Source: Bog-756 sp963813525 (lineage in GTDB: Bacteria; Actinomycetota; Acidimicrobiia; Acidimicrobiales; RAAP-2). From it: a stretch of DNA of 64,000 nucleotides. The translations under genes and the position numbers were made by a program. The notes beneath the pieces were generated by a model that was not told the origin of the DNA, searched no databases, and saw nothing but the letters and a program-made list of their open reading frames with translations. The stretch is taken from the NCBI GenBank assembly GCA_963813525.1, contig CAWEZI010000005.1, positions 2,914,001 to 2,978,000 on the forward strand, in the 5' to 3' direction. This document shows positions 24,489 through 33,682 of the stretch, piece after piece; the stretch's first letter is position 1; each line of letters begins with the position of its first letter.

Positions 24489-26117
24489 GTGGTTGATACA
24501 CCCCACTGGGAGAGTGGAACCATGACATCGGCGACGGCCACGGCCACCGCGAAGAGGACGGCTCCGGCGAAACGGACGCCATCGGCATCGACAACAGGTG
24601 CTCGGTCGGATGGCTCTGGTCGGTCGGAGGGCTCCGGCCGGTCGGTTGGGTCCGGTCGGTCGGAGGGTCTCCGGGGCCGCCTGGCCAGGGCCGTGGACGT
24701 GTTGTCGGCGGTGGTGGCCGAGCTCGACCCTGACTGTGTGACCGGTAGGGACGCCACCGATCTCTACGGTTCCTTTGCCGGCCTGGAGCGGCTGGCGGTG
24801 GCGGGCAAGACCCTGCTCGCCCCCCGGATCGAGTCCTCCCTGGTGTGGCGGGAGACGGGGCACCGCAACGCCGCTGTGCTCCTGGCCGACCTGGAGGGGG
24901 TGTCGACCGGTCAGGCCGGGGCCACCTTGTCGCTCGGGCGTCGTCTGGAGGCCCTGCCCGGCACCCAAGAAGAGGTGCGCAAAGGGACACTGTCCACCCC
25001 CAAGGTGGCCGAGCTGGTGGACGCCGGGGTGGTCGACCCCGCCCAGGAGGCGGAGCTGGTGGCCGGGGCGGCCGATGCCCCCCTCCAGGCCGTGAAGGAC
25101 CGCTGTCGACAGAGCCGGGCCACCGCGGCCAGTGCCGATCCCCTGGCCGCTGTCCGGCGTATCCACGCCTCCCGCCGGTTCACCTCGTGGACCGACGCCG
25201 AAGGGGCCTTCTGCTTCCAGGGCCGGGACACGGCCGACCGGGGGGCCCTCATCCTCAGCCGACTGGGCTCAGCCGCCACCTGCCTGCGCAAGGCGGCCAA
25301 GGCGGCCGGGGACAGGGGCGAGCCGGAACGGGCCTACATGGCCGACGCCCTCTGTGCCCTCCTCACCGAGGGCACGGGCACGACCCTCACCGAGGGCACA
25401 AGCACAGCCTCTACTGGGGGGCGGGCTTGCCCACCGGGCCGGTCGGTAGCCACCCGGGGAGGTGCCCCTCGCCCCGGGGGGAGAGAACCCCGCCCGGCCG
25501 TGGGTAGGCCCCAGTCCGCACCCGAACAGTCCGGGGCCGAGCAGCCCACATCCGAGCAGTCCACATCCGAGGAGATCGCCGTCATCGACCGTCCCCCGGC
25601 CTGTTCGGTGGTGGTCCGGGTCGACCTCGCCGCCCTCCTCCGGGGCCGGGCACACCCCGGGGAGTGCTGTGCCATCGACAACGTCGGTCCCATCCCGGTC
25701 CCCATGGCCCGGTCCATGACCGACGACTCCTACCTGCGCTACCTCTTCCACCAGGCCGGCGACATCCGGGCCGTCTCCCACTTCGGGCGCACCATCAACC
25801 GGTCCCTGCGCACCGCACTCCTCCACCGGGACCCCGCTTGCGTGGTCCCGGGCTGTGGCCTCTCCACCGGCCTCGAGATCGACCACATCGTCCCCTTTGC
25901 CGAAGGTGGACCGACCGCCCTCGACAATCTGGCCCGGCTCTGTCACCACCACCATTTCCTCAAGACCTACGAGGGATGGGACCTCATCCGGACTGGTACC
26001 GCCGAAAACGGCACTCCCGCGTGGTCCTTCACTCCCCCACCCGCTTTCGGGCATGAACCAGGGCTCGGGATCGACAGCCTCGACGGTCGGGAGAGCTGGA
26101 GACGACAACAGGAGTGA
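24489..26117 (+). CDS. DUF222-HNH endonuclease protein
   Basis: A 542-residue protein of the actinobacterial DUF222 plus HNH family (13E12-type), usually present in many copies per genome. The helical DUF222 region covers about residues 65-290. A Pro/Ser/Thr-rich, repeat-containing linker follows. The C-terminal HNH domain (about 445-515) has CVVPGCG, LEIDHIVPFAEGGPT and NLARLCHHHHFLKT, giving a zinc-type HNH with both His. The N-terminus contains SGRSEG repeats from an 18-bp DNA repeat. AGGAGG ends only two bases before the GTG at 24489, so the ATG at 24522 is an alternative start. The role is unknown; such proteins are suspected selfish or mobile nucleases. Confidence 0.9.
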   Translation: MVDTPHWESGTMTSATATATAKRTAPAKRTPSASTTGARSDGSGRSEGSGRSVGSGRSEGLRGRLARAVDVLSAVVAELDPDCVTGRDATDLYGSFAGLERLAVAGKTLLAPRIESSLVWRETGHRNAAVLLADLEGVSTGQAGATLSLGRRLEALPGTQEEVRKGTLSTPKVAELVDAGVVDPAQEAELVAGAADAPLQAVKDRCRQSRATAASADPLAAVRRIHASRRFTSWTDAEGAFCFQGRDTADRGALILSRLGSAATCLRKAAKAAGDRGEPERAYMADALCALLTEGTGTTLTEGTSTASTGGRACPPGRSVATRGGAPRPGGREPRPAVGRPQSAPEQSGAEQPTSEQSTSEEIAVIDRPPACSVVVRVDLAALLRGRAHPGECCAIDNVGPIPVPMARSMTDDSYLRYLFHQAGDIRAVSHFGRTINRSLRTALLHRDPACVVPGCGLSTGLEIDHIVPFAEGGPTALDNLARLCHHHHFLKTYEGWDLIRTGTAENGTPAWSFTPPPAFGHEPGLGIDSLDGRESWRRQQE

Positions 26118-26289
26118 GAACATCCGGAGAGGATCCGGCCCGAAAAACGGTCTGAGCGTGTGGCTCGAGCGGCAAACTACTTTCCCCTGAGACTGGTGTT
26201 GTATGAGGCAACCCAAATCGCCCTGAAGGATGGGCCTCGCCTTTGACCACTTCACCGTGTTCGGCATTTGACATCAACATGAGGATTAG

Positions 26290-27570
26290 TCATTGGATTG
26301 CCCCGACCAAGGGTCTGGCAATGGGAACATCTGGCGTTGTCGTAGTTGTGACAGCCGGCCTCGACATCGCCACAGCGATTGCGAGCGCTACAACGATGGG
26401 AGCCCAGTAAGCCCATTCCGATGTGAACTGGTAAGCCCACAGACTGGCAAATGCTAAAGCTCCCGACGTGATCATGAACCGTAGGCTCCTCTGGCCGGCG
26501 GAAACGGTCATCAAAAAGGCAGCGCAGGCCCAGACGTAATAGGGAGCCATCACCGGTTCGACCACGCACCGTACTGCAAGGACGAGTGCACCTAGCCAAA
26601 TGGTCTCTCGTGGTCCCGGCTGGTGCGTCCATGTCCACCAGCCTGCGAGGAGGGCGCACAACAGCACAAAGTACCGGCTGACTCCAGCGGAATACACATT
26701 TCCGCTTAGATGAGGCGCCAAGGCCAACAAGGGGGTGCCATGGTTCGGATGGAGGTACGTTGGCTGAACAAAAACGGCATGTACTGTCGCATGAAACCCC
26801 TGAATGATCGGCAACACGAGCAATGCGCACGATATGAGCGAAGTCCGCACGATCGTGGCCCACCGCGTACCTTTGGGAGCAAGCCCGAGCAGTATCGGCA
26901 GTAGGAGGAGCGCGTAAGGCTGAAACGCCACCCCGAACCCCAAATACCAACCTGCTCTGGTCCATCTTTCGCTGAAAGCAGAAACCATGGAAAGAACGAT
27001 AAATGCCAGTGCAATCGCCTCTTCGGGATGGCCCCACATCACGACTAGCGGCCACAGGAGTGCCCCTTGCATCCAACACAGAAGAATCCGTCGCCTCGGA
27101 ACGACATCGAGAAACTCCGCAAGGTAGTCGAACACCAGTAGTGCGGGCACACTGATAGCGAGGACGTACGGCATGAGAAGCGGTAATGCACTCGGGTAGC
27201 GAATGAAATACGGATATGGATCAATTAGTCGATAGTGGGTCGAAACTATGGCCACGGGTGCCAACACCACGTCAATCCCTGGAAATACGATGCTGTAGAT
27301 GCCGTGCTGATACACCGCTCCCTCGTTACCCCAACCAACCCATTGCGCCGCTCTGTACGTGTCCCAAAGATCCTCCGAATCGATCCACTGATGAAGGTGG
27401 TCGACAACGGGGCACCACCAAAACGTGAAGGCGATACCTGTAATGAAGAACAATGCCGCAACCAAGAGCGGCCATTTCCGCCTCGCAAACCATGCCATCG
27501 TGGATGAGGCCGGTGGAAACCCGGCGTTGACTCCCTCGCCGGGCACTTGACGGGCGGGATCCGAGCGCAT
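26290..27570 (-). CDS. Polytopic membrane protein, GT-C-like
   Basis: About 427 residues with ten or more hydrophobic helices. An early extracytoplasmic loop contains WWCPVVDHLHQWIDSEDLWDT, and mid-protein VVMWGHPEEAIALAF resembles the GHPE(D/E) segment of actinobacterial GT-C (DUF2029/GT87-like) mannosyltransferases. If so, it would transfer sugar from a polyprenyl-phosphate donor outside the membrane. That is an inference; it could be an unrelated transporter. The start is uncertain: the ATG at 27570 has weak spacing from an AGGAGGAGG, and an ATG at 27498 sits closer to the first helix. The DNA is visibly less GC-rich than its neighbours, which suggests foreign origin. Confidence 0.72.
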   Translation of the reverse strand: MRSDPARQVPGEGVNAGFPPASSTMAWFARRKWPLLVAALFFITGIAFTFWWCPVVDHLHQWIDSEDLWDTYRAAQWVGWGNEGAVYQHGIYSIVFPGIDVVLAPVAIVSTHYRLIDPYPYFIRYPSALPLLMPYVLAISVPALLVFDYLAEFLDVVPRRRILLCWMQGALLWPLVVMWGHPEEAIALAFIVLSMVSAFSERWTRAGWYLGFGVAFQPYALLLLPILLGLAPKGTRWATIVRTSLISCALLVLPIIQGFHATVHAVFVQPTYLHPNHGTPLLALAPHLSGNVYSAGVSRYFVLLCALLAGWWTWTHQPGPRETIWLGALVLAVRCVVEPVMAPYYVWACAAFLMTVSAGQRSLRFMITSGALAFASLWAYQFTSEWAYWAPIVVALAIAVAMSRPAVTTTTTPDVPIARPLVGAIQ

Positions 27571-27680
27571 AGCCCTCAGATCGGCAATTTTCGCCTCCTC
27601 CTGAACCCCCCGGTCCCAGACTCGAGCAAAGCACAGCGACCCGCTGGGAATCGGTCTACGGCGTCGACCTTTTTCACAAC

Positions 27681-27989
27681 TCAGCGGACTGGTCCCAGCC
27701 ACAGCTGTGGGCCGCCGGAAGCTGAGCTCGTCTCGCCACTTACCGGCACTCTGGCCCGGCCAGCGATTAGGTCACCCGCAGGATCCCATAAAGGACCAAG
27801 GAGGTGGGGCATCGTCCAGACCGGCATCGCCACAGGCGGTGCTCCTGACTGGTCCTGGACCGTCAGTTGCCGATCTCTCAAGGCGGCCCCCAGACTTCTC
27901 GCCGCGATGTACACGCCATTGGACGCGATTGATACTCTCGCATTCTGACCAAAGGCCACCGATGATGCCGACTTGTCTTGGAGTTTCAT
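27681..27989 (-). CDS. Doubtful 102-aa hypothetical protein
   Basis: An ATG-started frame in the 444-bp gap between the membrane protein and the PPOX gene. The middle (ARVSIASNGVYIAARSLGAA) has protein-like composition, but no domain is recognised and plus-strand frames overlap it. If real it would be the first gene of a transcript with the membrane protein. The rest of 27571-28014 shows nothing else except the Shine-Dalgarno for the divergent gene. Confidence 0.3.
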   Translation of the reverse strand: MKLQDKSASSVAFGQNARVSIASNGVYIAARSLGAALRDRQLTVQDQSGAPPVAMPVWTMPHLLGPLWDPAGDLIAGRARVPVSGETSSASGGPQLWLGPVR

Positions 27990-28014
27990 CGGTCATATCT
28001 CAGGAGATCGGACT

Positions 28015-28419
28015 GTGACGACATCCCTAACCAACAAGGCACGCCTTCTTATCCAACGGCCGGTTCTTGCCAACGTTGCCACCGTCGATTCTCACGGCAG
28101 CCCCCAACTGACACCCGTGTGGATAGATCTGGATGGTGACGATCTCGTCTTCAATACGGCAAAGGGTCGCGCCAAAGATCGAAACCTCAGGGAGAATCCC
28201 CACGTAGCCGTATCCGTCGTCGACCCCGAAGACCAGTACAACGTGGTTGTTGTACGGGGCTCAGTGGAATCCACCGAAGAGGGTGCAGACGCCAGCATCG
28301 ATTCCTTGGCCAAGAAATACCTGGGAGTCGACAAATACCCCATGCGTCAGCCGGGCGAGGTTCGAGTGATCTACCGCGTTATCGCTGACCATGTGGTGAT
28401 GCAACCAGCCGACGCTTGA
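28015..28419 (+). CDS. PPOX-class F420-dependent protein
   Basis: A split-barrel flavin/F420-binding protein of 134 residues, of the actinobacterial TIGR03618-like PPOX class (recalled, not searched). Features: LLIQRPVLANVATVDSHGSP, LTPVWIDLDGDDLVFNTAKG, and AKDRNLRENPHVAVSVVDPE, the strand-loop-strand that contacts the cofactor phosphate. Such proteins reduce biliverdin-type or other substrates with F420, or bind F420. The GTG at 28015 has AGGAG eight bases upstream, which fixes the start against a longer open frame. It converges with the LLM gene, so the two F420-type genes are adjacent. Confidence 0.9.
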   Translation: MTTSLTNKARLLIQRPVLANVATVDSHGSPQLTPVWIDLDGDDLVFNTAKGRAKDRNLRENPHVAVSVVDPEDQYNVVVVRGSVESTEEGADASIDSLAKKYLGVDKYPMRQPGEVRVIYRVIADHVVMQPADA

Positions 28420-28475
28420 ATCCTCGATCATTCCCGGGGACGATCTCAACTCACATCGCCCGGGCATTCTGAAGA

Positions 28476-29498
28476 TCACCGCCACAGCGACTCCACGCGT
28501 GACGTGTGGCGAAGAAAAGTGAGCGGTTCCCTTATCGGTAGCGAAAGGACGCACCCATCCGCACCTGCTCGCCGTAGTTCACTCATCTGATCGGCCAACC
28601 GATTCGGAGAGACTGACTGCTGCCCGCTGGCCAGAATGGCGCGGCCCTCATCGCTTTCGTCGGTTGCTGTCGTTCCATCCCAGATCACTGCAACGTGATT
28701 TGGCTGAAACTCCGACCCGTTCCCACTCTCGGATCGCCCCGAGGACCGAAGGACCCTACGTGCGTCGGCTACGGCATCAGGACCGCCGGCCACAACCACA
28801 GCATCGGCATGAGCCGCAGCGACCCGAAGAATCACGGTGCCCATCGGAGCAGCGACTGGATCCTTGCCGGCGATGCGAACGACGATGGGCACCCCTCCGG
28901 ACTGAACGGGGCGAGGTCGATTGACGGCTCCATCGATGGTGTAGAAACGTCCGGCCCAGGTGGGGCGCTTGTCGTCCAGCATGGCGCGGCAGAGCACCAG
29001 TTGCTCCTCCAGCCGCTCGACATCGTTCGGCTCGAAGTCATTGGAATCACACCCGAGGGTGACTGTCCCACGACCCTTGGAGATGACGTCCACAGCCGTA
29101 ACGATCTTGGCGAGCACAGACGGCGCACGACTTTCCAACTGGTGGGGCCAGGCTCCTAGTCGTATTGAGCTGGTTCGGATAGCCAACGCTCCGAGCAGTG
29201 AATACGCCTCACACGTGCTTCTACTGCCGTCTGGGCCTAGTCCGGATGTGTCCCCAGGATCGACCTGTATGCGATAGTCACCTTCCACCGCACTACCGCG
29301 GCCGCTTGTCACACCGGCCGTACCGCTTGCACCGCTTGCGACTCGGTCGGTCACCCACAACGAATCGAACCCTGACTGCTCGGCGGCGGTAGCGATCGCC
29401 GAGACACGCTCCAGGAGGCCATGGTCGGGGTCGATGCCCGTCGGATTGTCCAGAAGCAAGCCCAGACGGGTAACGAACCGAGGGGGATGAGAATCCAC
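28476..29498 (-). CDS. Luciferase-like F420-dependent oxidoreductase
   Basis: A third LLM-class protein, about 341 residues. RLGLLLDNPTGIDPDHG, AAEQSGFDSLWVTDRV and SSIRLGAWPHQLESRAPSVLAK are the N-terminal barrel strands; GRGTVTLGCDSNDFEPND is the cofactor strand and RPTWAGRFYTIDGA the family-wide loop. An insertion of about 30 residues (GASGTAGVTSGRG to DGSRST) interrupts the region after strand 2. The open frame reaches a TTG at 29525, but I prefer the GTG at 29498. Neither has a convincing Shine-Dalgarno. It is divergent from the pilin-like gene. The substrate is not known. Confidence 0.83.
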   Translation of the reverse strand: MDSHPPRFVTRLGLLLDNPTGIDPDHGLLERVSAIATAAEQSGFDSLWVTDRVASGASGTAGVTSGRGSAVEGDYRIQVDPGDTSGLGPDGSRSTCEAYSLLGALAIRTSSIRLGAWPHQLESRAPSVLAKIVTAVDVISKGRGTVTLGCDSNDFEPNDVERLEEQLVLCRAMLDDKRPTWAGRFYTIDGAVNRPRPVQSGGVPIVVRIAGKDPVAAPMGTVILRVAAAHADAVVVAGGPDAVADARRVLRSSGRSESGNGSEFQPNHVAVIWDGTTATDESDEGRAILASGQQSVSPNRLADQMSELRRAGADGCVLSLPIREPLTFLRHTSRVESLWR

Positions 29499-29662
29499 TC
29501 CGGCCAGGGTACCCGTCTCGATCAACGGAAACGCTCAAGTTGCGTTCGTCGTAATGCCGATGATGCAAGGGGCAGTCGTCACCCAAGATGGTCGGCACGG
29601 ATCCGGCGGTCTGCCCGATGAGCGGTAGGTAGCAGAGAACAGAGCGCCGAAACGGAGCAGAG

Positions 29663-30352
29663 ATGACCGGCTGTAGCAGGGGAATTGTCCGACAAGATGC
29701 GGTCCGGTCCGATGCAGGATTCTCGATGGCTGTGACGGTTCTGAGTATGGGAGTCGTGGCTATTCTGACCGCTCTTCTGCTCACCAACACCCTCAGCTCC
29801 GGCGGTGGATCAGCGACGAGCGGCACCGGAATCGACAACGCCCCGGGAGTGGCTGAGGCTACGAGCGTTCAAGCCCAGCAGACTCTTTCCACTGCGCTGA
29901 CCACCGTCAGTGCCGCGGTCGCCTCCGGTGGCTACAGCTCGCTCAGTTCCTCGGCATTGTCGGCCTCGAACCCATCAATCGCGTTTGTCGATGGAGCCTC
30001 CTCCAATCCCACAACGGTGAGCATCAGTGTGGTCCCGGGATCCGATGGGGGCGGCGGTGGAGTTGGCGGGGCCAGCGGAACTGCTGGCGGCATCGGAGGA
30101 ATTGACGGGGGTGCCGTAAGCGGAGACGGCGTCGGTGGAGTAAGCGGTACCGGTGGCAGTGTGACCCTGGCCGATCGATCCACCGGCGGCACCTGTTGGC
30201 TGGTCTGGAAGTCAGCGGGCTCCGCCACCTGGTACGGAGCCCAAACCGATCAGCCCAGTTGCACGGCCCCGGCTCTTGCCTCCGGTCCTGGCGCCGGGCC
30301 AGTGTCGTCGACAGCGATCGGTTGGCAAGAAGGCAGTTTTCCCGCACCCTGA
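29663..30352 (+). CDS. Pilin-like secreted protein with glycine-rich insert
   Basis: A 229-residue protein with a type IV prepilin-like N-terminus: a basic leader, then DAGFSMAVTVLSMGVVAILT, where cleavage would fall after the Gly. Position +5 is Val, not the usual Glu, so it is more like an actinobacterial PilA-like or minor pseudopilin than a classic major subunit. The body is Ser/Ala-rich with a 50-residue Gly/Val/Ser run (~130-175), then a C-terminal domain with two Cys (GGTCWLVWKSAGSATWYGAQ...SCTAP) likely forming a disulfide. No pilus assembly genes are in the window. The ATG has GGAG upstream. Confidence 0.75.
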   Translation: MTGCSRGIVRQDAVRSDAGFSMAVTVLSMGVVAILTALLLTNTLSSGGGSATSGTGIDNAPGVAEATSVQAQQTLSTALTTVSAAVASGGYSSLSSSALSASNPSIAFVDGASSNPTTVSISVVPGSDGGGGGVGGASGTAGGIGGIDGGAVSGDGVGGVSGTGGSVTLADRSTGGTCWLVWKSAGSATWYGAQTDQPSCTAPALASGPGAGPVSSTAIGWQEGSFPAP

Positions 30353-30446
30353 TCAGGGCTCGATCCCGCAGGTCAGTCGGAATCCGTCGGTCGTCGTTGA
30401 AACCCAAGAGGCGGTGAGCCCTTACGACTCAGTGTGGGCCCAGAGC

Positions 30447-31829
30447 TCAGCAATTCCGGACGGGCTCCAGATTTCGTGACCACCACCCGGACCCCGCCAG
30501 GAGGGCACCACTCTCAACCAGACGGTTGCATGCAGCAGCGGCGGCAGTGACCGAGAGATCCGTGCGGATGAGGATCGTCTCGAAAGCGGTCGGCACGTCG
30601 TCGACGGCATCCCACACGGCGCACTCCTCGGGCGAATCTTGAGCCCTGATCTGGGCCGCCCTTTGAGGCTTGTGATCAGACCGCCGTCCCCCTCCTGACC
30701 CGGGTGGTCCGGATCGGACATTCGTCCTCTGGTTGGAGCCAGCGCGGAGCGGTGGCCGGCCAGGCGACGGTGGTGGTGGTGGTGGTGGTGGTGGTGCAGT
30801 GGCGGATTCCTCAACCGAGGCCGAGCCAAGCCGGACCCCGTGTTCGGCCGCCGACCAAGAGATTCCGTTCAACCGATCGGACCCCCTTGGTCCTTCATCA
30901 GTCCGCTGGGTGGCGAGGAGATCAGAATGACTGTCGTACTTCGCGGCCCGAGCCAGTGAAATCGCCACCAGGACATCTTCGGCGTCCCGCACCGGAGCGC
31001 ACCCGTCGACCAGCAGCCCGTTCGTCCCCTGCGATGCTCGACTTTTCACCGAACCCGGTACTGCGCATACGGGAATCGACCGGCGGGCCGCCGCCTCAGC
31101 GGTGTACAGGGAACCGCCACCACGGTGGCTCTCCACCACGACGACCACGTCGGACAAGGCAGCGATGATCCGATTGCGGGCCGGGAACACGCCCGGATGA
31201 GGCTTCGTACCCAGTGCCGCCTCGGACAGAATGGCTCCACGTGACGCCACCGCTTCCCACAGTTCGCGGTTGGTGGCAGGATAGACAGTGTCGAGACCCG
31301 TTCCGACGACGGCTACCGGTGGAGCCGACGCGGCCCCACACTCTCGCAATGCTCCGGCGTGGGCGGCCCCGTCGATACCCCGCGCCAGCCCCGAAACAAC
31401 GATGACACCCTCCCTCGCCAAATCCGAAGCCAACTCGGAGGCCACCTGTCGGCCGTAAGGTGTCGCTGACCGGGTACCGACAATGGCCACCCTGGCGGCA
31501 CCCTCCACCACGGTGGGGTCGCCGCGCGGAAAGAGCACAGCCGGCGCTCCCGGATCACCGAGCAACATGGTTGGGTAGCCGGCCTCACTGGGCAGCAGCA
31601 CCCTTACCCCACATCGGCAGTAGCTGGCCCAAACCTCTTCCACATCCGTCGTGCCCGCTGCACGAGCGAACCTTCGATCAGGGTCGGCCGGATGGGCGCC
31701 TGCTTGGACGGCCTTCAACGCCATTACCGGATGGAATCCGTTGAGCAGTTTTGCCAAACGGACCGGCGTCATTGTCGGAAGTCCGGCCAGGGCTGCGGCG
31801 TGCGCTCGCTCTTCGTCGTCCGGCTTCAT
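30447..31829 (-). CDS. dprA: DNA-processing protein DprA with proline tract
   Basis: DprA/Smf loads RecA on incoming single-stranded DNA during transformation. From the ATG at 31829 the protein is 460 residues. The Rossmann-like core has VAIVGTRSATPYGRQVASEL, VVSGLARGIDGAAHAGAL, AVVGTGLDTVYPATNREL, SEAALGTKPHPGVFPARNRI and VPGSVKSRASQGTN, all diagnostic. A ~70-residue low-complexity linker with ten prolines from a GGT microsatellite separates it from a C-terminal winged-helix region (ECAVWDAVDDVPTAFETILI). The start overlaps the comM stop as ATGA, the usual actinobacterial yraN-comM-dprA order. Confidence 0.94.
   Translation of the reverse strand: MKPDDEERAHAAALAGLPTMTPVRLAKLLNGFHPVMALKAVQAGAHPADPDRRFARAAGTTDVEEVWASYCRCGVRVLLPSEAGYPTMLLGDPGAPAVLFPRGDPTVVEGAARVAIVGTRSATPYGRQVASELASDLAREGVIVVSGLARGIDGAAHAGALRECGAASAPPVAVVGTGLDTVYPATNRELWEAVASRGAILSEAALGTKPHPGVFPARNRIIAALSDVVVVVESHRGGGSLYTAEAAARRSIPVCAVPGSVKSRASQGTNGLLVDGCAPVRDAEDVLVAISLARAAKYDSHSDLLATQRTDEGPRGSDRLNGISWSAAEHGVRLGSASVEESATAPPPPPPPPPSPGRPPLRAGSNQRTNVRSGPPGSGGGRRSDHKPQRAAQIRAQDSPEECAVWDAVDDVPTAFETILIRTDLSVTAAAAACNRLVESGALLAGSGWWSRNLEPVRNC
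30769..30796. repeat. GGT trinucleotide run inside dprA
   Basis: About nine GGT repeats encode the polyproline tract of DprA on the minus strand. Because the unit is three bases, slippage would change proline number but not the frame. Confidence 0.92.
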
Positions 31830-33403
31830 TTTCCCGGTCCTCCTAGGAGGACGTCGCGTCGACACCGTAGAAGCAACGCCTCATGGACATGAGATTCGGC
31901 CACGGCTGCGGCCGCGCCGTCAAGGTCTGCCAGTGTTCGAGACAAGCGACGAACCCGATCAAACCCCCGAGCGCTCAACGCACCCGATCGGACACATCGC
32001 TCGATGACCCGGAGGGCATCCGGCGTTAGGGGGACCGCCTCTTCGAGCGCTGGCCCGGTGAGTTCCGCGTTGGTCAGCACACCTCGCTCGGCCGCAAGCC
32101 GGCGTGCAGCCGACACCCTCTCGGCCACGGCGGCAGTGCCCTCGGCAGGACGACCGCTCAAAAGATCGTCCACCTGCGGTCGATCCACCCTGATGGCGAT
32201 GTCGAACCGGTCGAGCAGCGGGCCCGACAACCTTCGCCCGTACCGGTCGCGGGAGGAATCGCTGCATCGGCAGGCACCGGGCGTTCCCCCTTGGCCGCAC
32301 GGACAAGGGTTCATGGCCCCCACCAGCATGAACCGAGCCGGAAAGGTGGCTGAACCGCGGGCCCGGCTGACTCGTACCTGGCCCTCCTCGAGAGGTTGGC
32401 GCAGGGCTTCGAGCACGATGGCTGGGAACTCGCCCAGCTCGTCCAGGAACAAGGACCCACCATGCGCCAAAGTGATCTCGCCAGGTCGCATCCACGGAGT
32501 GCCGCCTCCGATCATGGCCACCGGCGATGTCCCGTGATGGGGCGCACGAAACGGTGGACGGTCGACCAACCCTTCCGGCGAAAATGGCAGACCGGCCACG
32601 GAATGGATCCGGGTGACCTCGAGGGCTGTCTGGCGATCCAGAGGGGGAAGGAGCCCGGCCAGTCGGTGGGCCAGCATGGACTTTCCCGACCCGGGCGGCC
32701 CGATCATGAGGAGGTGGTGGCCCCCGGCGGCAGCAACCTCCAAGGCTCGACGAGCCAGACGCTGACCTCGGACCTCCGAGAGGTCCGGTCGCACCGGCGT
32801 GGATGCCCTCCCGATCAACGCGTCGGTCGGCGCAGTTGGCGTCGAGGTCGACCTGGTGGATTGGGAGGGATGCCCTCGACCAAGGTCTTCGATCCAGGGC
32901 CGGCGGCCGGTCAGACAATCGAACAGTGCCTTCAACGTAAAGGCAGACCGTACGTCGTTTGCGGCGACCATCCGGGCTTCGCCAGCGCACTCGGCGGCCA
33001 CAACCATCTGGTGCTCATTGAGCGCCTCGGCCAGTACGACGATCCCGGGTACGCCTCGCAGCGAACCATCGAGGCCGAGCTCGCCCACAAACGCCATGTC
33101 CTGCACCGCGCCGGGGTCCAGCTCACCTGATGCCACCAGAAGCCCGATGGCGATGGGTAGATCCAGGCCCGCACCTGATTTCCTGACTCCGGATGGCGCC
33201 AGGTTGACCGTGACCCGACGCAAAGGCCACGCCAGTCCGCTGGACAGAAGAGCGGCCCGGACCCGATCACGTGATTCGCGCACCGCTGCGTCGGGGAGGC
33301 CGACCACTGTGAATCCGGGAATCCCGTTGGAGACATGGACTTCGACTGAGACTGGTTGTCCTTCGACGCCGATGAGAACGGCGGAGGGAATAGCGGCGAT
33401 CAT
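31826..33403 (-). CDS. comM: ComM/YifB family AAA+ ATPase
   Basis: A Mg-chelatase-like AAA+ helicase implicated in branch migration during transformation. From the ATG at 33403 it starts MIAAIPSAVLIGVEGQPVSV. An N-terminal Lon-protease-like domain (GFTVVGLPDAAVRESRDRVR, NLAPSGVRKSGAGLDLPIA) is followed by the ATPase with Walker A GPPGSGKS, the FRAPHHGTSPVAMIGGG insert, Walker B LFLDELGEF, and the four-cysteine zinc motif NPCPCGQGGTPGACRCSD. The C-terminal helical domain is complete. About 525 residues, normal for the family. It overlaps dprA and sits downstream of a crotonase gene. Confidence 0.95.
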   Translation of the reverse strand: MIAAIPSAVLIGVEGQPVSVEVHVSNGIPGFTVVGLPDAAVRESRDRVRAALLSSGLAWPLRRVTVNLAPSGVRKSGAGLDLPIAIGLLVASGELDPGAVQDMAFVGELGLDGSLRGVPGIVVLAEALNEHQMVVAAECAGEARMVAANDVRSAFTLKALFDCLTGRRPWIEDLGRGHPSQSTRSTSTPTAPTDALIGRASTPVRPDLSEVRGQRLARRALEVAAAGGHHLLMIGPPGSGKSMLAHRLAGLLPPLDRQTALEVTRIHSVAGLPFSPEGLVDRPPFRAPHHGTSPVAMIGGGTPWMRPGEITLAHGGSLFLDELGEFPAIVLEALRQPLEEGQVRVSRARGSATFPARFMLVGAMNPCPCGQGGTPGACRCSDSSRDRYGRRLSGPLLDRFDIAIRVDRPQVDDLLSGRPAEGTAAVAERVSAARRLAAERGVLTNAELTGPALEEAVPLTPDALRVIERCVRSGALSARGFDRVRRLSRTLADLDGAAAAVAESHVHEALLLRCRRDVLLGGPGK

Positions 33404-33682
33404 GGAACCTCCGGTTGGCCTCGATTCACCGGGTCGGAACACATCGGTTCCGACCCGGTGGGAATCAGGAGTGGAGGGCGCCGTTCTCAGGTGCGAATCG
33501 CCACTCGAAGCACCTCGGTTCGTGACGTTAGGTACCGGGTGTCACAAATGGGCACAAGACACAGCCGGGCCGTACCGGAACACAGCCGGGTACCGGACCA
33601 GGGCGGGGCAGAGCGAGGCGTCAGAACGAAGCCGGTGTGTCTGGGCAAGCTGTCCCAAGGCCGCGACCGCAGGTCTCCGCCG

